Below are positions 36,501-48,879 of a stretch of 64,000 nt of DNA, one piece after another. Source of the DNA: Edolisoma coerulescens (taxonomy: Eukaryota; Chordata; Aves; Passeriformes; Campephagidae). A program made the position numbers and the translations under genes. A model generated the notes under the pieces. The model was not told the DNA's origin and made no database searches. It saw only the letters and a list, made by a program, of their open reading frames with translations. The stretch lies in assembly GCA_013397115.1 (NCBI GenBank), contig VWZW01006244.1, positions 1,162,210-1,226,209 of the forward strand. Reading direction: 5' to 3'. Position 1 is the stretch's first letter. Each line of letters starts with the position of its first letter.

Positions 36501-39500
36501 ATTTGTTATCAAAAGAGATAGTGGTGGAAAAGCATGGAGGAGTGTCGTCATTGGCTGGTTGTGGATGGTTGCTGCCCAAAACTGACCTCATGGGCAGGTC
36601 TGTCCATTGCTGTGCTGCCACTTTTGGCCTCCTGAACCTGATGGAAATGTTGATCTAAAAACCTTGTCTAACACAGAGGAGCAAAGATTCCCTGTCACTC
36701 TGGAAGCACTTTTGGTGATGGGCACTTTACAGGCTACAACAGCTGTTGAAGATCCTCAGCAAACCCCAGAAAAAATATAGGGATAATGGGAATGCTGCAT
36801 TTCAGTTCTTAGGGTGCCAGGAACAATGGGAAAATAATGCAATGTGGGGCAACAGTGCAGAATGAAGCTCATTTGGGTCATTTTTTCTTCCCTTTTATTT
36901 CATCCCCTGAGAGGAAAATTCCATATCAAATCCCTGTGCTGGTGACTCTTTGGGTTTAGAGTCTGGAGGGATTTACAACCAGCAAAAGTGTGTCTTGATG
37001 GAGACATCAATGCCTCGGCTCTAACACCTGAAGTTCTAGAGAAGGTTTCAGTGAGAGTGGAGAATTTGGAGAAAATATTGACAGTGCCTCTGTAGGATTT
37101 TTAATGCTGCAGCTCTTCTCTTCAGCCAGATTTTGTCTTGGAGGACTGCAGGGATCAACCAACCCTCCACTCCACATGGACCTCTGCTGCCAAGTGCAGA
37201 AGAAGAGCCTCTTTTGAAGCCTGGTGGGACAAAACCTTCTTTTTTCCCAATATTTTATTTAGAGAAGGAGAAATCAAGATGGGATTGATCATCATCCTTT
37301 GGATGTCCTCTGAGCTGAAATGAGAGAGGACTGGGATAAGAAATAGAGGCTGTCAGCAGTTTACAGTGAAATCCAGCATTTGAGGCACCAAGAAGAGATC
37401 CATTGTCTCAAAAGACACATTTTGGCACATTTTTTGCCCCAAAGAACAGATGGAGCATTTGCTACTGAAGTGGAGGATGTGGCAGCACAGGTTGGTGCTT
37501 AAAGTGAACTCAGTGGTGTCGTGTCTCTTAAGGGACACGTTCTTCTTGAGACATCCCCCTTCCAAAAACATGTCCCCAAGCACACATTTCCTGCAATTTG
37601 CTTGCAGAAAATCATTCAGCCACCAGATGTCTCTCCATGCTGCCCTGGTGAACAAGGAGGACAAAACTGGAAGTCAAGTCATATGGAAAACTGCTTATTT
37701 ATAGATCTGCACTCTTGTCTTTGTTAAACAAGATGCTTGGAATTGGTTTTTCACCATCTCAAGGAATATTCTACTTCAGGGGTGGGTTTTGAGGCATCTC
37801 CATGGGTTGAGAAGGCTGGAATAAATTGTCTCTGGAGCTTTTTTTGCCCATGGTAGCGCTGCTGAAAGCTTAGTGCTAAGAAGGTCACTTTGGAGGTCAG
37901 AGGAGACTTATGGAAGAGATGGTCTTTAATGGAGGGGTTTCAAAGTGAACAGTGTCCAAGACGGACTGGAGTAGCCAAAGAATGTCCAACCATGAATTTA
38001 GAGCATGGAGAACACACCTACAGAAGTCTCAGTTCCAATCTTCAGTGTTTCTCCAAACTGCTGGTTCCCAAGTTTTCATCTGTCAGATATCCAAGATTCA
38101 AACAATCCAAACTCTGAAGCAACTTTTGCTTTCTATTTGTTTTGAGAAGCTTATAGTTAAAGACCATCATGTCAGCTTGACAATTTAGAGTATTCCAAAC
38201 AAAATGGGGAATTACGTATGGAATTGCACATTTCTGAGACTAAGAGGTCATGGACCTGGAATGAGTGCAACTTCCTCTGTCCTCACAAATCATGCCTGAC
38301 TTCATTTCCCAACGGGAAAGATCATTTAATTCTGCTTGGTGGTCAGTCTGCGGCAGGTTAGGAATGAAATGTCCCAAATTTCTTCTCTTTTCCCACGGAA
38401 AATCCACATTTTTCTTTAAAAACCACAGTACGAGCTGAGTTTGTGGCACTTGTGGAGTTACAGCCCCTAAAATTTACTCTTCAAAATCACCCCAAATTTG
38501 GATTTACAGCCAGCTCCTGAATCCAACAGAAATCCTTGTGCAAGTGAAAGACAACAGCTCTGATGACTTTGGATCTGGAAGAGGGACCCACTCCCCACCA
38601 CTGGCACACGGGGAAAGACTTAGGAAAGTGAGGGTTGGGTTTGAGCTCTTCAAGGGCTGAATCTTCCTTGCAGCCACAGAGTCAAAATCCAGCTGACTCA
38701 ACTCAAGACTTTTGTGCTTCTTCAGCAGCTGAGTAGAGGCTGTTCAGATTATTCCCATTAAGGATTTATTACTTCATGGTCTGGGCAGACATCGAGGCCA
38801 TTTTTTGGTGAAGAATTGAATTTGTTTTGATGTCTTCAGCTGCAAGTTTCTCCCTAGTTAGAAGTGGCCTTCACTCTTCAGGTCCTGTGATTATCGAGAG
38901 GTTTTCTTTCTTATGGAAGGCATCGTAGACTTCTCAGGGAGAACTATTTTTGGGCCAGGAGCTGACACGTTCAAAGGAAATTTTGATACTAAAATTTGTT
39001 TAACCCATACAAACCACTTTTGAAATACATGTACATTTTCTTTAGAGATTTATACCTTTTTTTGGATACTTTTTTTAAGTTCCACCTCACAATCGAGAAT
39101 CCTGCAAATCTGAGGTGAGGCATGCAATTTTGGGAAGGTTTCGTCAGCCCTAATTTACACCGCTAAAAGTGAGATGCCCAGGTCCAAGTTAGTCAGCCCA
39201 GGCTTGTTTTGTGGTCAAGTGAGAGGAGAGTCACCCCAAGGGGGAGATTCATCTCTTAAAACAGACACCCAAGGCTGGTCATGCAAATCACTTGCTGGAC
39301 ATGTCCCGCTCTCTCCTTGACTGTAAAGATTTGCCAGGCTTTTAATCTTTTTAAAGTCAGGTGAAATGACCACTGTCTTCATTTTTTCAGTCAGACTGAG
39401 AGAATAAATCACCTTTTTCTGAAAGTCATTCCACCCTGAAGTGTTGAAGGAATATCAGTCTCTCGCAGATTTGTTTCATGGACATTCACATCCGATGGAT

Positions 39501-42500
39501 TTATGATCAGCTGGGCTGGATCAGGTTGTGTTGGCCCCATGTCCTGTCTCTGACCCTGGCCAAGAGTGACTGGGGAAGAGCAGGAGAACAGGACAAACCC
39601 AGGGAGATATTTCCAATCAACTCCCAGCAACCCCCAGCTGGGATTTCCCATGGAAGACTTGTGTCTTTCAGTGTGAAAACTCCTCACGTATCTTTCTTTG
39701 GTGAATATTGTCCAGTTGCTTCTTAAATCCAGGCAAATTTAAATACCTACAGCTCCCTATGGCTGTAGGAGATTTCTACCATCAAACCCCATGAGCAGAA
39801 AACCTCTTTTCTGTTGTTCTCACCCTAATTACAGTGGATGTCTCCTGGGTTTAATATGATGAGAAATGGTGGGTATTTTATCCATACTCACCTCTCAGCA
39901 CTGTTGTGTCCCAAAGCCTGGCTGCCCCAAGGATTTCTTTGGTGGATTATGCTGGCTTGCACCACATAACCTGTGCTTAGAGAGCAGTTCCCAGCTTCTT
40001 CATGCCAGCAAGCTCTAACCACATGCTTGATGAGCTAGCAGAACGTTACATTTTTTATTGGCTTGTACTAATTGCAAGCCACAAGTGAAAAAAAGTAATT
40101 TCCTTGACATTACAGGTTTGGTAAATGATGCTGAAAGGTGGACCTGACTTTTCTCTAGCTAACCAGTCATTGTGCTGTTAATAATCTGATGTTTTTCTGC
40201 GTTTAGATGATTTGCAAGACATCTGCTTGATGTGTAGAGCTGTGTGACCTCCTTGGGTACAGTTGTTTTTACAGACAAACTGGCTCAGGCAGCCCGCAGC
40301 AATGGTTGGGACCTGGTTTTATTTACCAGCATCACTATGGATGTAAACAGAGACGGCCAAAATCAGATCACTGGGCCTGGAAGTTCTTTAGGACAGGGTC
40401 CACCATCCTGAGCTGTGTTCGGGCATCACCCAGCACGAGGGATGGTCTTCAGGAGTGATGAGCCCAGAGGCACCACCACGAGACAAGGATTATCATTGTG
40501 ATCGGGGCTGTGATAATGCCAATGACACCTGGATCTCATTGTGCTCCCCAGCTATCAAAACATCCTGATGAAAGGGGAAGAAAACTAATCCATCCAAGTT
40601 GCACAGCCAGTCTTTTGGTCACATTTTATTCTGTGTTTGGAGCGTCTGCTGCCTTTTAACATGCAACCTTTCTCTCCCCAGCAGGAGCAACATCTGCTGC
40701 TAAGGCAAGCTGTGTCAAGCAGCCCCTGTCAGCCTGAAACAGCACCTGGGAGCCAGGGAACTTATTCAGGTCTCTTGAGGACCACTCAATTATCATTCAT
40801 TAACAAGCCTTGCCAGCCTCCCATGTGCACAACTCCACCTGTGTGACTGCAGTGCTCAGAGGGTGGTGTTCCCACTCCATGGCTGAACCAGGAACAAGTT
40901 TCTGTATTGATTTAGCTGTTCATGTCAGCCAAAGTCCTTCCCTTACCCACTTCAGGACTATTTACTTGTCCTGCCCTCTCCACTTCACTGAGACACTGCG
41001 TTGTCCCAATGGACACTGCAGAAAACACAACAGGGAGAAATCCCCTGCGAAGTCCTGCCATAGCAGTGTGGAAGATAAAACCATCTGTAGGTGTTTGAAG
41101 GGGCTGTGTCTCATCGCATTCTACACTCACAGAGACAATTCTTCAGCAAAAAAACTCCCCCTTCTTCATCTTGATCAACCAAAGTCTCCCGTGTGGTCCC
41201 TTCTGTGAACTTGGGCCTAAAAGGTGAGTAGGACCCAAGTTGCTTCTTTATGTTTGATAGCCCCTGGAATGTGGGTGTGTTCCTTGTGAAGGAGCAGCTT
41301 GAGGGACAGAAATTCCAGAGGAAACATTTGTCCTCTGGAAAGCAGCAGTTTGTTGAAACCAGAATTCCAGCGGGGGTTGCTCAAGACCAGGCTGGAGTTC
41401 TCAGTCCCTGGGAGATGGCTGGTGACTCAGTCAGGGCATTGGCTTCAAGTCTCTGTCTGATAGGGAGGGGAGGCTTGTGCCTGGATTTCCATATGCTGCC
41501 ATAAAGACCTTGGCATTCCCAGGATGAAAGACACTTCCTGCACAAACCAGCTGCATTGATTAGGACAGAACAAACAGGTTCAAGGCTCTCCCGGGATTCC
41601 TGCATGAAAGAAATTCTCACTGTAGCAAAGTTGGCAATTCATCACTACCACCACTCTTTCCCACCCACAGAATTGAGAATTTTCTCACATATTCCAGGAA
41701 AAAAATTATAGAGCAAATGTATTTCTGAGAGCTCAAGGGCTTGGTGAGATGTAGTCAACACAGCCCTGCAGTGCCTCCTCTCTGACAAAAGAGTAGATGA
41801 AATTTAGGATGTTGGGGTGTTCCTGAACCAGGGAGAACAGCCCAAGGATTCAAAGGGTCAGATCCAGACCACAGATCTGCTTTAAATCACTGTTAAAGTG
41901 ATTTAACCTTGCTGTCCTTGCACAAAACCAACTTGAAGAGAAAACTGAGCTGACCTCACCTTAACACCACCACCAAGTTCATTAGTTAACACTTCACCTG
42001 TTGACACTCGCAGGCAAATCCCAGACCGGATTGTAGCCCTGTGGAATGCAAATCTGGCTATGTGCCTCCAAATGACTGCATGATGGGGAAAAAAAACCCT
42101 TCCACACCTGCAAATAAAAGACATCAGTAAGCAAATTCCAAAGCCAGGCTGGGTAGCAATGAGATGGCAGAGCTTTCAGATTTTATTGGGTCACCGTGCG
42201 TTTCTTTATGGCCTGGTGAGCTGCTGGTCAGGAGCTGCTTTCAGCTGGATTTCTCAGCTTCAAAGGATGTTGGATTGGACTGATTGCTCAAGCGGGATTC
42301 AACTTGTATATTAAGACATCTTAATTGGGGTGGCAATATGCAAAGTGCTGCCTGCATGTGCTCGAAGGCTCTGAGCTCCTGTTACAGCCGGTGGAGATTG
42401 GATTTTCCAGGTGCTTGACTGAACACAGGTGTCCAACACCATCTGTGATATCTCAGTGTAGTTCCTCTGGGTATCCCCCTGCCAATCCAGAAAGACATGG

Positions 42501-43216
42501 ACCTCCTAGAGGGTCTGTGCGTGCCAAATCCATATGACATTCAGATGTCCAAAGGGATACAAGGCAGCACACAGCCCTTATGGTGAAATGAATCCCTCAT
42601 TTTTTTGTGAACAATAACAGGAACTTGAAAACCAGACCTCAATTGGGGAATTCCTCAAATTCCCCAATTTCAGGAAAATTTGGCTCAGTCACTTGGCTAA
42701 AGTGTCAAATGCCTGGTGACACGTCCTGGGGGATCTGAGACACCTCCCTGGAGCTCCCAGACATGACACAAGCCTGAAGGAGACCTGTGGTTCTTCTGGA
42801 GCAGCACCTGGAGGACAGGCAGAACACTCGAGCTGGAAATGCCCGGCGGGCATTCCCGTGCTTGTTTGTGGTTCTGTGGGTACCTACACTGGTGTCAGTG
42901 GATCCATGAGCTGAACCCCACTCCTTGCAATCCATGGAGCCTGTGTGGCAAGGCTGTGAGTTCGTGGAAGCTCTGGGTGCCTTGCTCACATTGGCGGTAG
43001 TCGGTTTCCACCAGACTGGTGCAAAAGGACTCGGGTACAGAACAATTTTCACGGTTCCTATGGATCTGGCACATCCCAGGCTGGTTTGAGTTACTGTTTG
43101 TGCAGGGCTGGGAAGCCTGTGAACAGAAAGCAGTCAGGAGAGGGGATGAAGTGCTACCAGAAGTGTGAACGTGGCCATGGTTTGCTCAGGAGTAGCTCAG
43201 TCAGTGCTGAGGTTAC
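36501..43216. other. Non-coding DNA
   Basis: No gene and no clear repeat recognised. AT-rich unique sequence around 40020-40220 ('tattggcttgtactaattgc') might be conserved. Nothing else stands out. Confidence 0.6.
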
Positions 43217-43607
43217 AGGCTGAGAAATTTGGGGCTGTTCAGCCTGGAGAGGAGAAGGTTGTGTGGAGACCTCACAGCACCTTCCAGGGTCTGAAGCAGC
43301 TGCATGAAAGCTGGAGAAGGACTTTTCATCAGGAACTGAAGTGATACGAGAATGGGAAATGGCTTCAAACTCAAGGAAGGAGGGGAAATTTAGGTTAGAT
43401 ACAGAAGAAATTCTCTCCTATGAGAGTGGTGAAGCCCTGGCACAGGTTTTCCAGAGGATCTGTGGCTGCCCCATCCCTTGAAGTGTCCAAGGCCAGCCTG
43501 GATGGCGCTCGGAGCAACCTGGGATAGTGGAAGGTGTCCCTGCCCATGGCAGGGGGTGGAATGAGATGATCTTTAAGATCCCTCCCAACCCAAACAATAC
43601 TATGATT
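43217..43607 (+). mobile_element. CR1 LINE 3' fragment (~390 bp)
   Basis: One of the longest CR1 copies here: 'ggctgttcagcctggagagg', 'gaaattctctcctatgagag', 'gtgaagccctggcacaggtt', 'gtgtccctgcccatggcagg' and the terminal 'caatactatgatttt'. Non-coding and 5'-truncated. Confidence 0.93.
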
Positions 43608-45444
43608 TTTTTTTTGCTGTAAACCAAACCCAAGTTGAGTGCACTGTTTCTCAAAGGAACATGGAGCTCTCAACTCTTCTGACTGTCAGGTACCTGGGTA
43701 CCTCTCTGCAGCACATCAGTCCTTAAATTATGCCTGGGAATGAGGTTTGACTCTTGGCTCTGTGTGTCAAATAGCTCCCACATGGTCGTAGAACAGTTTC
43801 AGGTGACTTCTGTGATCTGGGTTGTCTTGAGCAAAGGCCATTGCTGTGGCTAGCTGTGGCCATAGTTTGTGTTGCCTTCCCATGGAGGGGGAAATAACTG
43901 TTTTACAAAAAAAAGCGAATCTTCAAGAGTTTCCCTAATAGTGAAACCTCCAGGTCATGAGGCAGCAATAAGTTATCAACACCTTATTTTCTTTCATTCC
44001 TAAAAGGATCTGGAGGGGTTAATAGCATGTGTAAGCTGAGAGTAACTGAGATGTCCACTCATTTCTTAGTTTTTCCTATTTAGGTTAAAAAAAGAAAAAG
44101 AAAAAAAAGGCTCTTGCTCAAACCTGGCCAAGCAGGCAACACAGCTTAACAAATAGGCTTATCTCAAGTGCTCTTTAATAAGAATGTTTATCATTTATTT
44201 CTGGAAAATATGCTGAGCCCGGAATGCTGAAAGCTCTCCGTGGTGTTTGACCTGTGTCGTTCAAAGCCAGGCATGGGGGGGTGTCTTTGGGAGGAGGATA
44301 TTTTGTCTGGGATGTCCCAGTGTGCTGCCCACCCCCCTTCTGAGGGAAAAGGTGTTATTTTTCATTTAAAGATGTGTTCATTTAGAGATTCTGTAGGAAA
44401 ACAGGTTTCTCTGGAAGGTGATTTATACCAGCTCGAGTTTGTGTTTTAAACAACTGGGATAAATCTCTGGATGTGCTCAAAACAGTGCTCTATCTGTTAT
44501 AAAGAAGTCATCAAGATTGGCCTTAGAGCAGGTTCTTGGTCTGTGAGGGATAAACTGGGTGGCTTGAAACTCTCCTGAAGTGAAGGCCTCAGGAATTCCT
44601 GTGGAATCTGATCCATTTCTGCTGGAGTGGGGTGGGAGGCGAACAGGCACAGAGCCCCCCTGGAAATGCTGCCCTGTCCCCACTGCAGCCAAGCCACCCC
44701 CTCTCCACCCCATCCAGCCAAACTGAACATTCCAAAGAGAAGCTGTGCTGCTCTCTGGATCAATGAACCCCAAGCGTGAGGGGGGCTTTCCTCACTGAGG
44801 ACAGAAAAATGGGAAAGGCTGTTTCAGAGTTCCTTTAGGAGAAGATTTCTCTGCACACAGCCCATGGAAGGTCCAGTGGAAGGCCAGCCATGGTGGTTCC
44901 AGTGAAAGGAACAGGTTTTCCCCTATTTTGCCTGTCAGCAGTGTATCCCTGCAATCTATTCCTTTTTCCATCATGATTACAACCTTGGAGGCTGCAGGAC
45001 TGTCCAACAGGATCCCAAACAAATGTACTAACAGAGAAAGGAATGATTGGAATTGACAGAACCAACACCAAACTTCTTAGGTCCTTCCACAGACATTGTG
45101 AAAAGTCATCCCTTTGCCAGGTTGGGTTTTTATTGCTCTGGAGAAAGAAACTGCGTCCCTTTCTTGGTGATGCTCAGCTGAGAAATGGACTCATGGCAGT
45201 TTAAGTGGATTTGGTTTTTTCATATTTGAGTTGTCACCTCCCACAGAAGCTGTGCATGGGTTAAATGGTGACAACACAGGTGACATCTCTTCTTCCAAAG
45301 CACACAACTCCTATCCCACAAGAGGAGGGCATATTTATCCCCTATTTCTCCCCAGCTGAATTTCAGCCCATGATGTGAAATATTATCCAGTGAAAACTAT
45401 AGAACAGTGGGAAAAAGCACCCAAACACAAGTTAAAATTAATGC
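43608..45444. other. Non-coding DNA
   Basis: No gene recognised. A repeat-free stretch at 43980-44230 with 'aggcttatctcaagtgctct' and 'aagaatgtttatcatttatt' may be regulatory. The rest is unremarkable. Confidence 0.55.
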
Positions 45445-45655
45445 TTTTTTTTTTTTTTTTTAATTTTCATTATAAAGTTAACACATCTATCAAACTTAAC
45501 TGGTAACAAAAAACAGTTACAAGACATTGCTAATGTGCTGTCAGTAGAAAATAGGGTAAAAGCCAATGAGGTCACAAGCACAACAGCAGAGCAACAACAC
45601 TGTCCCGATGAGTTATTTCCGCAAATATATACTCTTACTAATATATACATTTATT
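45445..45655 (-). terminator. Transcript 3'-end-like block: AATAAA and A-rich tail
   Basis: On the minus strand an AU-rich segment contains AATAAA (45650-45655), followed by AT-rich sequence and a run of 17 A (45445-45461 as T on plus). It could be a genuine 3' end or the tail of a retrocopied transcript. No target-site duplication could be established by eye. Confidence 0.35.
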
Positions 45656-46276
45656 CATAAAATAAATAATCATAAAAAAATCATCAGACTTAACAAAATA
45701 CTGAGAGGAAAAAAAAAAACGTGACAATCCTACTTTGTACAATAGCTTTGGAATTTCAGGTTGTATCATACATGCAATCTGTACACAGGGGTGCTCGGGT
45801 GGGGTGAGGGCAGGGGTTACAGACAGTGATGGAGCTTTGAAGAAGGCGATGTAATCAGGCAGACAGTCTGTGGGAAGGGAAAGCAACGGTGAAAAATCCC
45901 ACTCACAAGAAGATACTTGTCCTTGACTGCCGGACAAGCATGTTTTGTACCGTGGGGGAATCCCCTGGGGTGCTACAGGTTTGTGTTTTATGTCTTCCAC
46001 ACTGCTGGTGGGCTTGTCAGAGAGTCCAAAACTACGACAGGTCTTGTTCAGGCAGGTTTGGTCCTGGCAGTGACAGAAAGTGACGCCATAAGGGATTGAT
46101 CGAGTGGGTCCCCACCGGGACGAAGAGGTGAAGGCTGAGCTGCTGTCAGCTGGGGACAGGGGCAGTGGGACAACCAGGACTACACCAGAGACGGAGGAGA
46201 ATTTTATGTGTACAGAAGTATTTTGGAGTTTTTGGGAGCCTGACTTGAAAAGACTCAGGCCTCTTGTGCTTTCCAA
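45638..46276 (-). other. Unrecognised 212-codon ORF in a 3'-end-like region
   Basis: Minus-strand open frame of 212 codons that I cannot assign to any family. It contains a short cysteine-rich stretch (FCHCQDQTCLNKTC) near the middle and no clear signal peptide or membrane helix. Its last ~25 codons are AT-rich and run into an AATAAA (45650-45655) overlapping the stop region, so at least the C-terminal part looks like 3' UTR read in frame rather than protein. Upstream, at about 46570-46595, there is a pyrimidine tract ending in AG that could serve as a splice acceptor. Options are the terminal exon of an unknown gene or lncRNA, a remote 3' UTR, or chance. Coding status is doubtful. Confidence 0.25.
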
Positions 46277-46599
46277 GTGGTAGCAGCAGGTGGTAAGTGC
46301 CGGGAAGGAGCTCTGACACGGTGGTGCCGTCCCTCAAAACCATGGGTGACACTCAGCTGCTTGCTCAGCCCGAGTCTGTAGCGGACCTGACTTCAGGATT
46401 TTTGGTGGAGTGGAATGAATGCAGAGAAATAAATAAATACTAATAAATAATAAGAAGAAACTTGGAAAAGACAGGAAAATAGGGAAAGCATCTCCTCACA
46501 CTTTCCCAGCTTCCATGCAGGGCTGTCCAAGACCTCCCTTGGTGTGCAGAACATATGTAAGAAAAGGTCTACAGAGACAGAGGAGGAAACCATGTGGAA

Positions 46600-48879
46600 A
46601 AGACCCTTGTGACTGTTGGACCTCAGGAGCTTTCTCTATCTGGATGGTGCTCACCTAAGAGTAGGATTTTGCCCCTGGATGACTTGGTGGGACCTGTCTG
46701 CTTCCATTATGTGCTCCTCAACAGGAAGAGCAGAGATGCTCCCTTCGGGTCAAAACCATGACAAACCAGGCAGTAAAGTGGATTCAAATAATTATTTTTT
46801 ACAGAATAGGTCCACCTTCTGCTCCCCTTGAGACACTCATACCTGATTTTTGTCAGTTTAAGTGAGAGGAGAATTGAGACCATGCACAGTTTTCCATCTT
46901 AGAGAAGCTAAAGAGAGTTTGGAATCTGGAGTGGGATCCTGCTCATGGATAGAGACACACACTTGTGGATGTCCACAAGCCTGTGTCTGCATGGGAGTCA
47001 GACATCTAAACACCCATCTCTGATGGAGAAGCATCTGCATGGATCTGTCAGACATGCCCTGAGATTTAAGGGAAGCCCACATTCTTCAGAGTAGCTTTTA
47101 GGAGCCAGTGGGGTACCCTGGAGCATCCCAGATGGCTCTAGACACCTATTTCAATAATTTAGTTCAGCCCTAAACGCTAAGTTTAGGCAAATGGAGCCCA
47201 TAATTTGGCTCGTACGGGAGTTTAAGCACCTAGCCCACATGTAGATACCTGCCTTTCAGCATCTCACTTGGTATTCCAAATCCCACTCCAGGTACCACTG
47301 CCTGGGAATCAACTCCTGGCCTCTTGTTTGTGCTTGAGAAAAATCTCCTCCTCCAAGGTGCAGATGCACCAAAGACCCCTCTGGAAACTGCAGCAAAGTG
47401 GGAGCAGATGACTTGCCCAAGCCCATGAGGACACTTGGAGGGGCAGGAATGAGGACTAAACACCCCCTTCCTTGAAATGGAGGCCAGAGGAGCCTCCATT
47501 TCCCATCAAACTGAGGAATCTGCACCCCACAGCTGTTAATGGAGATCTGAGCCGGGGGGTGAGGAACTGTAGATCAGGAACTTTGCTGGAGAACACAAGG
47601 GAGGGCAGGAAACACGAGGATGGAAGGGTTAAGCCATGAATAAAACAATTCAGCTAGATCCCACCGCTACTTCCAGTGAGAGAGGGGAAATCTAAAAGAA
47701 GAGGTACTCCCATAATGAGAAGTCACCACTAAAACAGCCAAGATTTAGCTTGCAGGGAGGTAGAAAATAGGAAATTATAGGTATGAAGAAGAGATGAGAT
47801 CTTGTCCTGCCCAGCCCACCTTCTCTCCCATCATCCAACACTCTCTTACAGCCTCTCATCCCAACAGCTGCTTGAGTTCAGGAATGACAGATCTGAGCAA
47901 ACATCCCCCTCACTCTGCCACTGCCGGCAGGGTGATCCCTTCCCAGCAGCCTCAGCCCTGGAGCAGGACTCTGGAAGAGCCAGGAGTTGTTTCCATGTGG
48001 GCAGCCCATTGAACCAGGTGCAATGGCTGATATCTGCAGGGCAGTTGGATTTGGTGCCTTTCATGGCCCTGTTTTCATCTTCCCAAATGGATTTCATTAA
48101 AGCATCAAGGGAAGTCTGGAGTAATTTCCATAGCGCAGGTCCTAGGACTGGATTCACAACTCCCAACTCCTGCAGAGCGCTCATGCTGCAGCCCTGAATA
48201 TACCCAACAACATCAAACACCAGCTTTTCAGCACTGAAACCAATCTTTGAAGCTAAAGAAAAAGTGACCCAAAGCTCAGAGTGTTTCTCCTGTGTATCAA
48301 TTTAAGGATGGGGGCATGACAAGAATATGAACACACGTAACAAATATAAAATAATCCATGGACATCTCTGCAGCAATATATCTGAATGCACTGAAAACAC
48401 CAGAAATATTTGAGACTGAGAGGCAGAAGAAATTATTTTCTGAGGTTCATTAATACAGAAATCCTGCAATGCTCAGCTAAGACGACAGCACTGCAGGGCT
48501 GATGTGGTCGGTGCTGACTCAGGGATTTCTGTGCCATGTTGCATTTTGTGGTGCGGTTGTCTCTGCAATCCCCTCCAAAAATTAAATCCCAACTGCTTTA
48601 GTTCTGCACATGAAGCTTTTCAAAAGGAGTGGAAGCAGTTCTGGAGCCTTCAAAATGCTTTGGAGAAGACTGTCAGTGCTAGGCACGACACTCAGCCGAG
48701 AGAGATACACTGGGGTCAAGCAACAGAAAATGTCATGCACTACCCTCCCCATATTTTCATTTTCTCTGAGAAAGAGGAGCCCCCAAATTCTAAAACTAAA
48801 CCAAGCCAAGAAAAAAAAATACACAAACCAAAAAACAAACAACCAAACTCCTAAACTTTCCATTTCTTTCATAGAAAGA
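46600..48879. other. Non-coding DNA with old repeat debris
   Basis: No gene recognised. Around 47120-47260 'ctaagtttaggcaaatggag' and 'gtttaagcacctagcccaca' resemble decayed sauropsid interspersed repeats with 'taggcacctaa'-type motifs, and a MIR-like piece lies at 47405-47462. Confidence 0.5.
47405..47462 (-). mobile_element. Possible MIR-like fossil
   Basis: 'gatgacttgcccaagcccat', 'gaggacacttggaggggcag' and 'gaatgaggactaaacaccc' match the inverted MIR order (a 'gacttgcccaaggtcacaca' zone, then 'gcagagctgggattagaacc'). Confidence 0.5.
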
